Shown here: positions 27,389 through 36,585 of the stretch, one piece after another
Numbering within the stretch: position 1 is the stretch's first letter
How the letters are laid out: each line of letters starts with the position of its first letter
Assembly (NCBI GenBank): GCA_902362725.1
Contig: CABIXM010000022.1
Coordinates: 1-56,553 of the forward strand
DNA length: 56,553 nucleotides
Direction: 5' to 3'
Origin: Clostridiaceae bacterium
GTDB taxonomy: Bacteria; Bacillota; Clostridia; Lachnospirales; Lachnospiraceae
Notes under the pieces: generated by a model
Seen by the model: the letters and a program-made list of their open reading frames with translations, nothing else
Database searches by the model: none
Told to the model about the DNA's origin: nothing
Position numbers and translations under genes: made by a program

Positions 27389-27905
27389 TCACTTTCTGAA
27401 TTCCGTCCAGATAGGGAACCAGGTAGCCGCCGTGGGGCGCAAGCACATATGACAGGTCAAGCTCGTCATGGCGGAAGCTCTTCCGTCCGCCTGCCTCAGC
27501 CCGATCCCAGAATTCCTTCATTTTTTTATAAGGAAGAAAATAGAGTTCATTACGTCTGGAAAACAGAATAATCAGGAAGGACACGCCTTCCTGGTGCTCA
27601 AAATCGCCCATAAATTCCACCTGATGGGCGTGAATATTCTGCAGGGGAAAGGTGTCCGTATCGCACTCCTTGGCGTCGAAGCACACGGGAATGCCCTGGA
27701 CGGCCCCGATATAGTCCACAGTGCTCTTCTGGTCAAAATAAGCCAGGGTAATGTGACGGTGTTCTTTATCGATTTTCATGGGAGTAATGGGCGTCGGGAC
27801 TTTCTGAATCAACGCCAATCCCTGTTCCCGGTATTTTTCATTGGTTCGGTTGATCAGATCCTCCAGGGTCGAGCCCCGGAGGCCTCTGGAATTCCAGGTT
27901 GCCAT
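27372..27905 (-). CDS. recU: Holliday junction resolvase RecU family
   Basis: A 177-residue RecU-like nuclease. Characteristic order: RGSTLEDLINRTNEKYREQG near the N-terminus, YFDQKSTVDYIGAV with the metal-binding Asp, FDAKECDTDTFPL with the Glu/Lys pair, and NIHAHQVEFM. RecU cleaves Holliday junctions in recombination repair and chromosome segregation in Firmicutes. Usually recU is paired with a penicillin-binding protein gene; here its neighbours are the his operon and licT. AAAGAGG lies upstream of the start. Confidence 0.92.
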   Translation of the reverse strand: MATWNSRGLRGSTLEDLINRTNEKYREQGLALIQKVPTPITPMKIDKEHRHITLAYFDQKSTVDYIGAVQGIPVCFDAKECDTDTFPLQNIHAHQVEFMGDFEHQEGVSFLIILFSRRNELYFLPYKKMKEFWDRAEAGGRKSFRHDELDLSYVLAPHGGYLVPYLDGIQKVIDESG

Positions 27906-28034
27906 TGCTTTGTCCTCTTTATCTTACAAATTAGAATCAAATAACATTATAAATCGAGAACGGCCATAAAACAACCTCCTATTTTTTCAGGGCGGTATCC
28001 GGGGAAAACAGCCGGAGTAAATAGCTGGGATACG

Positions 28035-28066
28035 AAAAAGCCAGTTCCCGAAAGAACTGACTTTTT
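28035..28066. terminator. Bidirectional terminator after the beta-glucoside operon
   Basis: GCCAGTTC and GAACTGAC pair around CCGAAA (about 28040-28061) with AAAAA on the left and TTTTT on the right. It ends the bglP-bglA-licT transcript on the minus strand. Confidence 0.8.
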
Positions 28067-28075
28067 ACATAACTG

Positions 28076-28915
28076 TTACGTATCTTCCAGTATCCTGTGG
28101 ATGTGCAGAGCCAGATACATCTTCTCCTGGCTGGAGAGCTTCTGGCGAAACTGCTCATACACGTAGATCTGAATCTTCTCCACGCACTCAAACTCCTTCT
28201 GACAGATGGAATGGATCTGCTCATAGAGAATGTCATTTTTTTCATCAGGCAGCTGATTCCGGCTCACCAGCCGCTGGGCAAACAGCCGTACATGGGTCAC
28301 ATACCGGGAATATGAAGTACTGTCTTCATTGTAAGTAATCCCAAAGGCATATTTTACAATATCCAGCACCGCGTCCAGCGTCCGGGAAATCAGCAGGTTC
28401 TGACTGTTGTAGGGGTGATTAAACTGGGCGTTGATGAAATGGAAGGCGATATTGCCCGCCTCGTCCGCCGGGATCTCCAGATCCAGGCGCTCCCGCATCA
28501 GGTTCACCGCATATTCCCCCACCTGAAACTCCTGGGGATTGAATTTTTTCATTTCCAGCGTGTAAAAATTCTGCAGAACAATGCCTTCCCGCACCCGTCT
28601 GGCCGCAAAGGACAGATGATCCGTCAGGGACAGATAGATATGGTCCATCAGCTTCATATCGAACTGTTCAATGGCATAATCAATCACCGCCTTGGCCAGC
28701 TCAAAGAAGACGCTGTCTGTCTCTGCCGCCAGACGGATGATGTTCCGGGAGACCTCCTTGTCCTTGAGAACAAAGACCTTTTCAATCTCGCTTTCCTGAA
28801 ACTCATATCCTATGGACTTGTGAAAGCCGATTCCCTTTCCCATGAGAATAGACTCCTGGCCCGCGTTGTCCAGCGCAAGCACCAGCGAATTGTTCAACAC
28901 CTTAATGACACGCAT
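28076..28915 (-). CDS. licT: BglG/LicT-family transcriptional antiterminator
   Basis: A 279-residue antiterminator: CAT RNA-binding domain (about 1-56) followed by two PRD domains (about 65-170 and 171-279). PRD histidines that are phosphorylated by the PTS are seen in LTDHLSFA, IAFHFINAQF, YVTHVRLFAQR, and LALHIHRI. With substrate present, dephosphorylated PRD1 allows the CAT dimer to bind a RAT hairpin and block an overlapping terminator; both are visible at 32490-32608. It is the last gene of the operon it should control. Confidence 0.95.
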   Translation of the reverse strand: MRVIKVLNNSLVLALDNAGQESILMGKGIGFHKSIGYEFQESEIEKVFVLKDKEVSRNIIRLAAETDSVFFELAKAVIDYAIEQFDMKLMDHIYLSLTDHLSFAARRVREGIVLQNFYTLEMKKFNPQEFQVGEYAVNLMRERLDLEIPADEAGNIAFHFINAQFNHPYNSQNLLISRTLDAVLDIVKYAFGITYNEDSTSYSRYVTHVRLFAQRLVSRNQLPDEKNDILYEQIHSICQKEFECVEKIQIYVYEQFRQKLSSQEKMYLALHIHRILEDT

Positions 28916-28919
28916 GGTA

Positions 28920-30332
28920 TTACAGATTCTCCCCGTTTGTCTTAATTACATTCTGATACCAGTAGAAGCTGTCCTTCTTGATTCTTCCCAAATCCTTCAG
29001 GTTGAAATCATCACGGTTGATGTAGATAAAGCCGTAACGCTTCCGGAAGCCCTGATGGGAGCTTAAAAGATCCATCACAGACCAGGGACAGTAGCCCATC
29101 ATTTCCACACCATCGTCGATGGCGTCGGAAATCGCCTGGATATGGCCGCGCAGATAGTCGATCCGGTAATCGTCATGCACGCGTCCGTCCTCAGTCAACT
29201 CGTCCGCCATACCGAGACCATTCTCGGTGATAATCAGCGGCAGATGGTATCTGCGATAGTACTCATTCAGCACAATCCGAAGACCCATGGGATCAATCTG
29301 AGCGCCGTATTCGCTGGCCTTCAGGTTCTCATTTTTCTCGTCCCGGCAGTAGCCGTACTGGTCAAAGTCTACCTCATTGCCACGGAAGACTCTGGAGCCA
29401 ACCGGATGCTCCTCGTCCGCAGGCAGATAGCTTGCACAGAGGGTACGGTAGTAGTTCAGAGCAATGTAGTCTATTTTCGCGGACTTCAGAATCTCCGCGT
29501 CGCCCTCTTCCATCTTCGGAACAATATTGCGCTCCTTCAGATAGCGCATATAGTAACCCGGATACTCGCCGTTGATGTGCATCTCCAGGCAGTAGTTGGT
29601 CTTCAGCCAGTCGTTCATTTTGGCGGCCCATACGTCCTCCGGTTTGTTGGTCAGCGGATAGGTACAGGTGGAGGATACAGCCGGAGCGGCCTTTCCGCCC
29701 TCTACCAGCTCATGGCAGGCATTGACTGCCAGCGCATGGCCCAGAAACATGTGATAATCCATCTGAGCACGCATACGATCGGCTTCCCAGTCGTCCTCGG
29801 TGTAGATATTCATACGGTTGTTGACGCGGATCATCAGGTTCTGCTCATTGATCATCTGCCAGTATTTTACACGGTCTCCGAAGGCCTGGTAGCAGACACG
29901 GGCGTAACGCTCAAAGGCAAAGGCGCAGTCCCGGCACTCCCAGCCATTGTATTTCTCAACCAGTGCGTAAGGCAGGTCAAAATGATACAGAGTTACGAGG
30001 GGCTGGATGCCCTGTTCAAGCAGGTAGTTGATCACACGATTATAGAAATCGATGCCCTTCTGGTTCACCTCGCCATCTCCGTCCGGAATAATGCGGGCCC
30101 AGGAGAGGGAGAAACGGTATGCTTTCATACCCATCTCCTTCATCAGGTCGATATCTTCCTTCCAGTGGTGATAGAAATCGCTGGCCACCTTACTGTCCGC
30201 CTGCTTATCGGAACGTTTAAAAGAATTATAGTCTGCTACGGTCATGCCTTTGCCGTCTTCGTCCCAGCCGCCTTCGATCTGAAATGCAGAGGAGGAAGCG
30301 CCCCAGAGGAAATTTTCAGGAAAATTTGTCAT
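28920..30332 (-). CDS. bglA: 6-phospho-beta-glucosidase (GH1)
   Basis: A 470-residue GH1 enzyme. NFLWGASSSAFQIEGGW at the N-terminus, the acid/base Glu in MINEQN and the nucleophile Glu in LIITENGLG are visible. It hydrolyses the phosphorylated beta-glucosides delivered by the PTS to glucose-6-phosphate and an aglycone or glucose. The acid/base motif reads INEQN rather than the usual NEPN. The start at 30332, not the upstream ATG, has AAAGGAG. It lies between bglP and licT. Confidence 0.95.
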   Translation of the reverse strand: MTNFPENFLWGASSSAFQIEGGWDEDGKGMTVADYNSFKRSDKQADSKVASDFYHHWKEDIDLMKEMGMKAYRFSLSWARIIPDGDGEVNQKGIDFYNRVINYLLEQGIQPLVTLYHFDLPYALVEKYNGWECRDCAFAFERYARVCYQAFGDRVKYWQMINEQNLMIRVNNRMNIYTEDDWEADRMRAQMDYHMFLGHALAVNACHELVEGGKAAPAVSSTCTYPLTNKPEDVWAAKMNDWLKTNYCLEMHINGEYPGYYMRYLKERNIVPKMEEGDAEILKSAKIDYIALNYYRTLCASYLPADEEHPVGSRVFRGNEVDFDQYGYCRDEKNENLKASEYGAQIDPMGLRIVLNEYYRRYHLPLIITENGLGMADELTEDGRVHDDYRIDYLRGHIQAISDAIDDGVEMMGYCPWSVMDLLSSHQGFRKRYGFIYINRDDFNLKDLGRIKKDSFYWYQNVIKTNGENL

Positions 30333-30362
30333 AATTTTGTGCTCCTTTAGAAAGTTGTAAAA

Positions 30363-30394
30363 GCCAGGCAGAAGCATAGAGACTTCCGCCCGGC
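30363..30394 (-). terminator. Intercistronic hairpin between bglP and bglA
   Basis: On the minus strand GCCGGGCGGAAG and CTTCTGCCTGGC form a 12-bp stem with two G-T pairs, followed by TTTTAC. It is a partial terminator or an mRNA-stability element that would reduce bglA relative to the transporter. Confidence 0.6.
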
Positions 30395-30434
30395 GGATGT
30401 GTTTGTTACGATGTGTTTATTACATCAAAACCAT

Positions 30435-32360
30435 TTATTTTACAGCTTTGATAACAACCTTGGTAAGGTCAGCCTTCTCGGCCGGAACTCCTGTTACCTC
30501 TGCGAAATCAGCCGTATTGGAAACGATGACGCTTACCGTAGTATCATAGCCTGCTGTCTTAATCTTGTCAATGTCAAAGGATACGATCGGGGTGCCTTTC
30601 TTGATCTGGTCTCCCTCGTTTACGTGCTTGGTGAAGCCCTCACCGTTCATGGCTACGGTGTCCATACCGATGTGAATCAGAAGCTCGGTGCCGTCTGCAA
30701 GCTTCAGACCCATAGCGTGAAGGGTCGGATACAGAACAGATACAGTACAGTCAGCAGGTGCTACTACCTCTCCCTTGGTCGGAAGAACCGCGATTCCTTT
30801 GCCCAGTGCTTCAGAAGCAAATACCTCGTCCTGCACCTCATTTAACGGGTAAGCCTTTCCCTCTACCGGGGAAGCGATTTCTACAGTTTCGCCTGTGTGG
30901 GCCGGAGCTGCCGGCATAGCCAGATCAGACTCCAGTGCTGCTGCTCCTGCGGGAGCAGCGTCTACATCTTCAAAGCCTACGATATAAGTAAGGATTGCGC
31001 CGCCGAAGAACGCTACCGCGATACCGATTAAGTAAGCTGCGAACTGGCCGAGGCTTGTACCCTCGCCATAGTAGGACATGATGGTCAGGATACCGTTGTT
31101 TGCGAAACCTGTGTTGACTGCGTGTCCGATACCCATGATACCACCGCCGAGAGCTCCGGCGATTACCGCGCATACCATCGGCTTCTTCAGACGAAGGTTA
31201 CAGCCATAGATAGCCGGCTCTGTGATACCTACCAGCCATGCGGACAGGGAAGCGGAAGCTGCTACCTGCTTTAAATCCTTGCTCTTGGTTTTGAGCATAA
31301 CGCCCAGGGCTGCGCCTGCCTGGGAGAAGTTTGCGGAACCAGCGAAGCACATCAGGGTGTTGGTTCCTGTCAGGGCTACGTCATTCAGACCAATCGGAAG
31401 CAGTGCTCTGTGCGCACCGAAGATAACGCATACGCCCCACAGACCGCCGACGATGATACCGCCCAGTACCGGGCTGAATCCGTACAATGCATTGTAAAGG
31501 AACTGAATGATATAACCAACGTAGATACCAACCGGTCCTACAACAGTCAGCATAACCGGCACCATGATAATCAGGGACAGACCCGGTACCAGAATCAGCT
31601 GCAGAATTTCCGGAATTACCTTCTTTAAGAATTTCTCCAGGAAATACAGTACAATCACGCCCAGCAGAATCGGGATAACGGACTCGGTGTAAGCAAATAC
31701 CTTAGAGGACTCTCCTACGGTAAACGCCATCTTGATAACCGGAAGTCCGAAGATGGTGGACTTGGTAGCTACGTCCTGAACCAGGGCATCGATGGTCGGA
31801 TGGCAGATAAAGCCGCCCAGCATCATAGCTACAACAGAACTGCACTTCAGTGCCTTGGATGCAGTGTAAGCAAGGAAAACCGGCATGAAGTAGAAAATAA
31901 CATTGGAAGCGGTGTTCATGATGATGTAGGTGCTGTTGGCTGTATCGAAGCCCGGCACCTTGGCAAATGCTGCCAGAAGACCCTTAATCAGACCTGCTGC
32001 CGCGATAGCCGGTACCAGCGGTGTGAAGATCTCAGTAATCTTCTGCAGAATCAGGTTGCCCAGAGGCTGCTTCTGATCCGGAACCTGCTCGTCTACGGAA
32101 CCGCCTGCTACGGCGTCTCCTAAGATCGCTACGGTCGCGTCATAAATCTTCGTTACCTTTGCGCCGCATACAACCTGGAACTGTCCGCCGGAAACAACGA
32201 CGGAGATCACGCCCTCCAGATGCTCTACGATTTCTTTCTTTGCAAGGCTTTCATCCTTCAGGATGAAGCGCAGACGGGTGAAGCAGTGTGTCACCTGTTT
32301 TACATTGGCTTTGCCGCCCACATTATCAAGAATGTCCTGGGCAATTTTGTTGTAATCCAT
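30435..32360 (-). CDS. bglP: Beta-glucoside PTS transporter, IIBCA
   Basis: A 641-residue fused PTS permease in the order EIIB (about 1-90; phosphorylated Cys in VTHCFTRLRF), EIIC (about 105-470, around ten helices) and EIIA (about 500-641; phosphorylated His in LLIHIGMDTV). It imports and phosphorylates beta-glucosides such as salicin, arbutin or cellobiose; the exact sugar is not readable. The chosen start at 32360 has AAAGGAGAG. It is the first gene after the RAT/terminator leader. Confidence 0.95.
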   Translation of the reverse strand: MDYNKIAQDILDNVGGKANVKQVTHCFTRLRFILKDESLAKKEIVEHLEGVISVVVSGGQFQVVCGAKVTKIYDATVAILGDAVAGGSVDEQVPDQKQPLGNLILQKITEIFTPLVPAIAAAGLIKGLLAAFAKVPGFDTANSTYIIMNTASNVIFYFMPVFLAYTASKALKCSSVVAMMLGGFICHPTIDALVQDVATKSTIFGLPVIKMAFTVGESSKVFAYTESVIPILLGVIVLYFLEKFLKKVIPEILQLILVPGLSLIIMVPVMLTVVGPVGIYVGYIIQFLYNALYGFSPVLGGIIVGGLWGVCVIFGAHRALLPIGLNDVALTGTNTLMCFAGSANFSQAGAALGVMLKTKSKDLKQVAASASLSAWLVGITEPAIYGCNLRLKKPMVCAVIAGALGGGIMGIGHAVNTGFANNGILTIMSYYGEGTSLGQFAAYLIGIAVAFFGGAILTYIVGFEDVDAAPAGAAALESDLAMPAAPAHTGETVEIASPVEGKAYPLNEVQDEVFASEALGKGIAVLPTKGEVVAPADCTVSVLYPTLHAMGLKLADGTELLIHIGMDTVAMNGEGFTKHVNEGDQIKKGTPIVSFDIDKIKTAGYDTTVSVIVSNTADFAEVTGVPAEKADLTKVVIKAVK

Positions 32361-32489
32361 TCTTCTCTCTCCTTTGTATGTTAATGTTAAAAATAGATAG
32401 TTCTTATATCCGGCCAAGATATATGGTATCGAAAGACTTTTATTGCACAGCGACGGAGAATCCTGATTCGTAGAATTCTTTTCATACAC

Positions 32490-32608
32490 AAAAAAAGATC
32501 CAGTGAAATGAACGTCCAATAGAAAATCCGGATACAGATATCATATATCTGCACTCTTTTCTATCTTCTTCATTTTCACCCGATCTTGCCTGCATGACCA
32601 GTAACACG
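32490..32608 (-). promoter_or_regulatory. RAT antiterminator and overlapping terminator
   Basis: On the minus strand the RAT-like sequence TGTTACTGGTCATGCAGGCA (within 32582-32608) matches LicT/SacT targets. Its 3' edge AAGATC is also the start of a terminator: GATCGGGTGAAAATGAA (32569-32585) pairs with TTCATTTCACTGGATC (32497-32512) followed by seven Ts (32490-32496). The two structures cannot form together, the standard BglG-type switch. Confidence 0.9.
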
Positions 32609-32639
32609 TCGTATGTGAAACCACTATGTAATTGTCTCT

Positions 32640-32680
32640 CAATCTGGTAATACCTTACCACACTTCTTTTTTTGTTGCAA
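32640..32680 (-). promoter_or_regulatory. Probable promoter of the beta-glucoside operon
   Basis: On the minus strand a TTGCAA box is followed after 17 bp by TAAGGT, just upstream of the RAT element. The -10 is poor (4 of 6), so the assignment is tentative. No clear catabolite (cre) site was seen. Confidence 0.4.
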
Positions 32681-32743
32681 GTGTTTCTTAAATTTTTGTG
32701 AAATCTATATGAATTTTTTGAAAATGTTTTGTGTAGAATAACG

Positions 32744-32773
32744 AAAAACCGTGGCTTTTTTATTCGCCACGGT
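32744..32773 (-). terminator. Terminator of the pseudouridine synthase gene
   Basis: ACCGTGGC (32748-32755) and GCCACGGT (32766-32773) form an 8-bp stem, with TTTTT following on the minus strand. The stem's right arm lies inside the last codons of the gene. Confidence 0.85.
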
Positions 32774-33818
32774 TCAAAACGTTCATAAATTCTTTGGGAA
32801 GCTGCGCAATATACTGCTGTCCCGAAAGATTGGAAAGCGCTCCGGTAAGCTCCGGCAGCTCCAGCCGGTAAGCGTGAAGAAGCTGATATTCCAGGCCGAA
32901 ATTTTTCCGGAATTCCGCGTTCACCTTCGGATTGCCGTATTTGGCGTCACCGATGAGAGGATGGCCGATGCTGGCCAGGTGGGCGCGGATTTGATGGGAA
33001 CGGCCGGTAATCAGGTTGATCTCCAGATAGGTATAAGGCTTTCCGTTGTAAGTTAGCTGTTTTAGCGGTACATATTCCGTACAGATAGGCAGGGCGTCCG
33101 CTCTCTTCTGCTGATAAATCTGTACCTGGTTGGTTCGTTCATTTTTCAGAAGCCAGCCTTCAATGCTCTGTTTTTCCCGGATACTGCCCACAGCAATGGT
33201 TCGGTAATATTTATGGAGATTCCGGACGCGGAACAGTTCATTCAGTTCCTGAAGTCCCCGAAGGCTCTTGCCCGCCGCCACCAGCCCGCTGGTATTCCGG
33301 TCAAGGCGGTTACAGATACCGGGACGGAAGCTGCGCAGACTTTCCTGGGTAGCCTCTCCGCTTTCTAACAGGTGCTCCGTCAGGTATTCTACCAGGGAGA
33401 CGTCCGAGGGCTTTGCCTTCTGGGACAACAGACCTGCCGGTTTGTTGAAGAAAATGACATTTTTGTCCTCGTAGATGATTTCCGGGTGAAGCTTTGCGGG
33501 GAGTCTTTTAGTCCTCAAACCTGCTGCCGGGTTTGCTTTTCCGCTTTGTTTTGCATCTATGTTCTGGGGTAATTTCCCAGCCCCTGTTTTCCCAGCCATA
33601 CTGGAAAAGCCGTCAATCGTCTCGTCCGCCAGAAACAGCCTGATCGCATCCCCCACCTCCAGACGCTCTTTCCCTTCTGCCTTCTTTCCGTTCAGGGTGA
33701 TATTCTTTTTTCGCAGCATTTTGTAAAAGAAGCTGGTCGGGGCTTTATCCATATATTTGCCCAGCAGCTTGTCCAACCGCTGTCCGGCCTCGTTTTCTCC
33801 TACGGTCAGAAGACGCAT
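32760..33818 (-). CDS. RluA/RluC-family pseudouridine synthase
   Basis: A 352-residue enzyme with an N-terminal S4 RNA-binding domain (about 12-75) and a catalytic domain with the signature NRLDRNTSGLV (catalytic Asp, about 173). A low-complexity linker of about 35 residues separates the domains. It converts specific rRNA uridines to pseudouridine; which site cannot be told from sequence. AAAGGAG precedes the start. It is monocistronic, with terminators on both sides. Confidence 0.93.
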   Translation of the reverse strand: MRLLTVGENEAGQRLDKLLGKYMDKAPTSFFYKMLRKKNITLNGKKAEGKERLEVGDAIRLFLADETIDGFSSMAGKTGAGKLPQNIDAKQSGKANPAAGLRTKRLPAKLHPEIIYEDKNVIFFNKPAGLLSQKAKPSDVSLVEYLTEHLLESGEATQESLRSFRPGICNRLDRNTSGLVAAGKSLRGLQELNELFRVRNLHKYYRTIAVGSIREKQSIEGWLLKNERTNQVQIYQQKRADALPICTEYVPLKQLTYNGKPYTYLEINLITGRSHQIRAHLASIGHPLIGDAKYGNPKVNAEFRKNFGLEYQLLHAYRLELPELTGALSNLSGQQYIAQLPKEFMNVLNRGE

Positions 33819-33861
33819 ATGGTTTCTCCTTTTCTCAGATAAATGAAATAAGTTAAAATAC

Positions 33862-33893
33862 AGCAGGCCTTTTCTGCTTACAAAGCCTGCTGC
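33862..33893 (-). terminator. Terminator between the 200-residue membrane protein and the pseudouridine synthase
   Basis: AGCAGGCCTTTT and AAAGCCTGCT pair closely; on the minus strand the stem is followed by a T-rich stretch (TATTTTAACTT). It ends the gene at 33912. Confidence 0.65.
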
Positions 33894-33911
33894 ATCATCT
33901 TTTCTTTTTTA

Positions 33912-34514
33912 TTACAGGGACAGCGCCAGAATCAGCCCCCGGATCAACTGCTCCCGGTTCAGGGAGGGATAGCGTTCGTCCGGCGTAAACGGAATATCTT
34001 CCGGATCCTTCTTCGCCAACGCGTCCACCCGGTCCAGATAAGCCTTCAGATCCGCAAATACATGCACATGCACGCCGGAAATGCCGTTCTCCTTCAGCGT
34101 CTTGGTTACATGCGCCTCCACCGGCTTTAAGTCTGCATTTTTCAACGTGGTGTAGCCTGCCACTTCATTTCCACGGATCACCAGACTGTGGATCGGATAA
34201 TTCTTTTCATAGGTGGTCAGAACCAGCTCGTAGGCGTGTTCCATCCCTCCTGTATGACGCTCCAGTTCCGCATAGAGATCCTGCGGGATGGAACGGCGTC
34301 TGCAGAACATGATCACGTTGACCAGCTCCTTACAAGCCGGAAGGCAGCCCACAACGGCCACCACCGTGAACATATTCAGGCGTGTCCTGGACGTCGCATA
34401 GCCGACGATAAAGATGACGGCAGGCAGCAGGAAGAAGATAAAGGTCTTAAAAAGCTGCGCCTTTTTATGGGCGTCCGTATAGCCGTGCTCGCCCTTCTGG
34501 GGTATATTTTGCAT
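33912..34514 (-). CDS. Two-helix membrane protein, unknown
   Basis: A 200-residue protein not recognised. The basic N-terminus is followed by two hydrophobic helices (about 23-42 and 47-68); the remaining 130 residues are soluble and probably cytoplasmic, with YPIHSLVIRGNEVAGYTT and HVHVFADLKAYLDRVD as the most distinctive parts. AAGGAG lies before the ATG. It follows the lipoprotein gene at 34556 by about 40 bp, so the two may be co-transcribed. Confidence 0.7.
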   Translation of the reverse strand: MQNIPQKGEHGYTDAHKKAQLFKTFIFFLLPAVIFIVGYATSRTRLNMFTVVAVVGCLPACKELVNVIMFCRRRSIPQDLYAELERHTGGMEHAYELVLTTYEKNYPIHSLVIRGNEVAGYTTLKNADLKPVEAHVTKTLKENGISGVHVHVFADLKAYLDRVDALAKKDPEDIPFTPDERYPSLNREQLIRGLILALSL

Positions 34515-34555
34515 AAATATGTTCTCCTTGTAATTTCTTTATCTGGTGACTTCGC

Positions 34556-35320
34556 TTATTTTAATACTTTGATGTTCTCTTCTGTCAGATCTACCATGGG
34601 TATCTCAAGCTGGCCCGCGTCACCGATACAGAAATCCAGCCAGTCTTTCAGAACGGCCTCGTCAATCTCCTTCTCATCCTCATCTCCGGCCAGGTTCTGA
34701 TAATAGACATCCGGCTCATCCTGTTGGAAGACGGATCCCAGAAGCTCGTAAGTATTCTCTTCCTCGTCATAAACAAAGAGTGTAAAGGGCTGGAAATCGC
34801 TGCCCTCTACGGTACTGGGATCGTGGTTCCAGTCTGCGCGCATCACACCATTGTCATAGAAGGTCGCAGCCGGGAAGCCGGTAAATTCCTCATGTACCGC
34901 CTCCAGCGCTTCCACAAAATCATAGATTAAAAACATCTGGCTGTCCGCGGACGCCGTTGTGTAAGCAATCAGCAGCTCATTGCGGCCATCTCCGTCGACA
35001 TCATAGACGCCGAATTTATTTTCCGAAAGATCGCTGCCGTCATAGTCCAGTTCTAAACCATTCGGGAACTGCTGATTATAATAGATGTCGTCCAGAACCG
35101 AACGATAGGCGCTCTTTCCGGCATCGGACAGGGTACTTGCGCCTGCCGCGATATCGTCTGTGGTGCCCTTGATTTCCGATGTCTCAGTTTCCTGGTTCAC
35201 CGTAGTTTCTGTGTCCTCTGCCGATGCTTCCTTTGCAGTATTCGTTGTATCTGTACTGCCTTTACAGCCTGCTGCCAGAACCGTTACACCAAGCAGCACG
35301 GCCAGCCAATATTTTCTCAT
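34556..35320 (-). CDS. Lipoprotein, unknown function
   Basis: A 254-residue secreted lipoprotein: MRKYWL start, hydrophobic helix, lipobox LAAGC (Cys about 19), then a Thr/Glu/Asp-rich linker to about residue 65. The C-terminal domain contains NKFGVYDVDGDGRNELLIAY, a pattern with DxDGDG typical of calcium-binding or VCBS/FG-GAP-like loops. Family not recognised. AAAGGAG supports the start at 35320 instead of the upstream ATG. Confidence 0.75.
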   Translation of the reverse strand: MRKYWLAVLLGVTVLAAGCKGSTDTTNTAKEASAEDTETTVNQETETSEIKGTTDDIAAGASTLSDAGKSAYRSVLDDIYYNQQFPNGLELDYDGSDLSENKFGVYDVDGDGRNELLIAYTTASADSQMFLIYDFVEALEAVHEEFTGFPAATFYDNGVMRADWNHDPSTVEGSDFQPFTLFVYDEEENTYELLGSVFQQDEPDVYYQNLAGDEDEKEIDEAVLKDWLDFCIGDAGQLEIPMVDLTEENIKVLK

Positions 35321-35461
35321 ATCAGATTCTCCTTTTTCTGTCCAGTCATTTCCATCCGGCGGGCTCTTCGCCCGCATTTCATTATACGCAGTTCTCCCTG
35401 ATACTTCAAGCATTCTTTTCACAGAAATATGGAAAATATTCAGACGAAATTATTCAGACTC

Positions 35462-35482
35462 TGATTACTGAGAACAGTAACC
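35462..35482. repeat. Short inverted repeat in a 237-bp intergenic gap
   Basis: GATTACTG-agaa-CAGTAACC forms a short stem between the lipoprotein and methyltransferase genes. No T-run follows on either strand; nothing else is recognised in this gap. Confidence 0.35.
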
Positions 35483-35557
35483 AGGGTCTGAAACGTTAAA
35501 GTGAAGTTTTCATAAAGTTAATCGTACAGAAACGTGCAATCTTCTGCACGGTATTTC

Positions 35558-36262
35558 TTATTTTCTTGCAATAATATACCAGGTCTTGCTGAAATTCCCC
35601 TCATTTTCCAGGAAATGATTGGCACATTTCTCCACCTGGAAGCCGTTCTTCCGAAGCAGCCCACAGACGGCTTTCTCATCGTGGACAACCTCTTTGATAT
35701 TCTCCTCGAACTGCTTGAGGCCATTTTCATAGACGGTGGTTTGCAGGTTAATACGACCTTCCGAATCGTGAGTCACCATGAACTGGGCCTTGACCGTCTC
35801 GCTGAAATCCAGGTCGATGGGTTCCGCCATCGGAACCTCTTTTTCGTTCAGAATATCGAAAATGAAGTACCCACCATCTGTCAGATAAGTGTATACATTC
35901 GCGAATATTCGATCAAGATCATCCAAATCCATAATATGGTTCAGCGCATCCCCGGTGCAGGTCACCAGATCAAACTGCGTCTCGGGCCGATAGGTAATCA
36001 TATCCGCCACCTCATACTGAAGCTTCGGGTTCCGCTCCTTCGCAATCTTGATCATTCCTTTGGAAAAATCCATTCCGCTGGCCTCTATCCCAGCTCCCGA
36101 CAGAATCTCACAGAGCACGCCCGTTCCGCAGGCCAGATCAAGGCTCTTCCGAACCGTCACATGATGTTCCTTCAGCCAGGTCAGAAGTTGCTCTCCGAAA
36201 GCCTCTGGGAAATAATTCCAGCCGAACTGGTTGTAAACCTTGCAGAATGCGGTGCTGTACAT
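35558..36262 (-). CDS. Class I SAM-dependent methyltransferase
   Basis: A 234-residue methyltransferase with the class I SAM-binding fold: LDLACGTGVLCEILSGAG (motif I, about 42-59), SGMDFSKGMIKIAK (motif II), and VTCTGDALNHIMD (motif IV region). Substrate unknown; small-molecule methyltransferases of this type are common in the family. GGGGAGG precedes the ATG. Confidence 0.85.
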   Translation of the reverse strand: MYSTAFCKVYNQFGWNYFPEAFGEQLLTWLKEHHVTVRKSLDLACGTGVLCEILSGAGIEASGMDFSKGMIKIAKERNPKLQYEVADMITYRPETQFDLVTCTGDALNHIMDLDDLDRIFANVYTYLTDGGYFIFDILNEKEVPMAEPIDLDFSETVKAQFMVTHDSEGRINLQTTVYENGLKQFEENIKEVVHDEKAVCGLLRKNGFQVEKCANHFLENEGNFSKTWYIIARK

Positions 36263-36310
36263 GATGAAATCCTCCCCTATGGAAATCTGTTATGTAAAGA
36301 ACAAAATATT

Positions 36311-36419
36311 TCACAATGAAACCAACCGTTTCGCCTGCTCATACTCTTTTTTCTGTACATAAATTTTGTATTCGTAAATATAATCTTGCTTGACGCCACT
36401 TTCTTTTACATATAATTTT
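36311..36419 (-). pseudogene. C-terminal fragment of a lost small protein
   Basis: Downstream of the 59-residue ORF, a shifted frame reads YVKESGVKQDYIYEYKIYV and continues for about 15 more residues to a TGA at 36311. It has a coding-like composition but no start codon or ribosome binding site. It resembles the tail of a small cytosolic protein whose beginning has been deleted or frameshifted. Confidence 0.3.
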
Positions 36420-36585
36420 CCAGAACAAGTCGAATCGCATTGAGCACGACATAGACGCCAAAGCAGCTCAGGCTCTTTTTATAACTTTTTGTTTTTCTTC
36501 CTTTGGAATAAAACACAACGCCTAATGTAAAAAAGATACATACTGCAACTACCAATATTCTGTCAAGAAACACTGTAAATTCCAT
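36406..36585 (-). CDS. 59-residue membrane protein, unknown
   Basis: A small protein with two hydrophobic helices (about 6-27 and 38-56) and a basic loop between them (KGRKTKSYKKS). The open frame extends upstream into the neighbouring lipoprotein gene, but the ATG at 36585 has GGGAGG at the right distance. The family is not recognised. Confidence 0.6.
   Translation of the reverse strand: MEFTVFLDRILVVAVCIFFTLGVVFYSKGRKTKSYKKSLSCFGVYVVLNAIRLVLENYM

Noticed and set aside
27979..28245. 88-codon minus-strand ORF overlapping licT
   Set aside because: Ser/Arg-rich shadow of the licT 3' end, and it crosses the operon terminator.
29142..30350. 402-codon plus-strand open frame
   Set aside because: Antisense to bglA, which has clear catalytic motifs; the plus-strand frame has no ribosome binding site or family resemblance.
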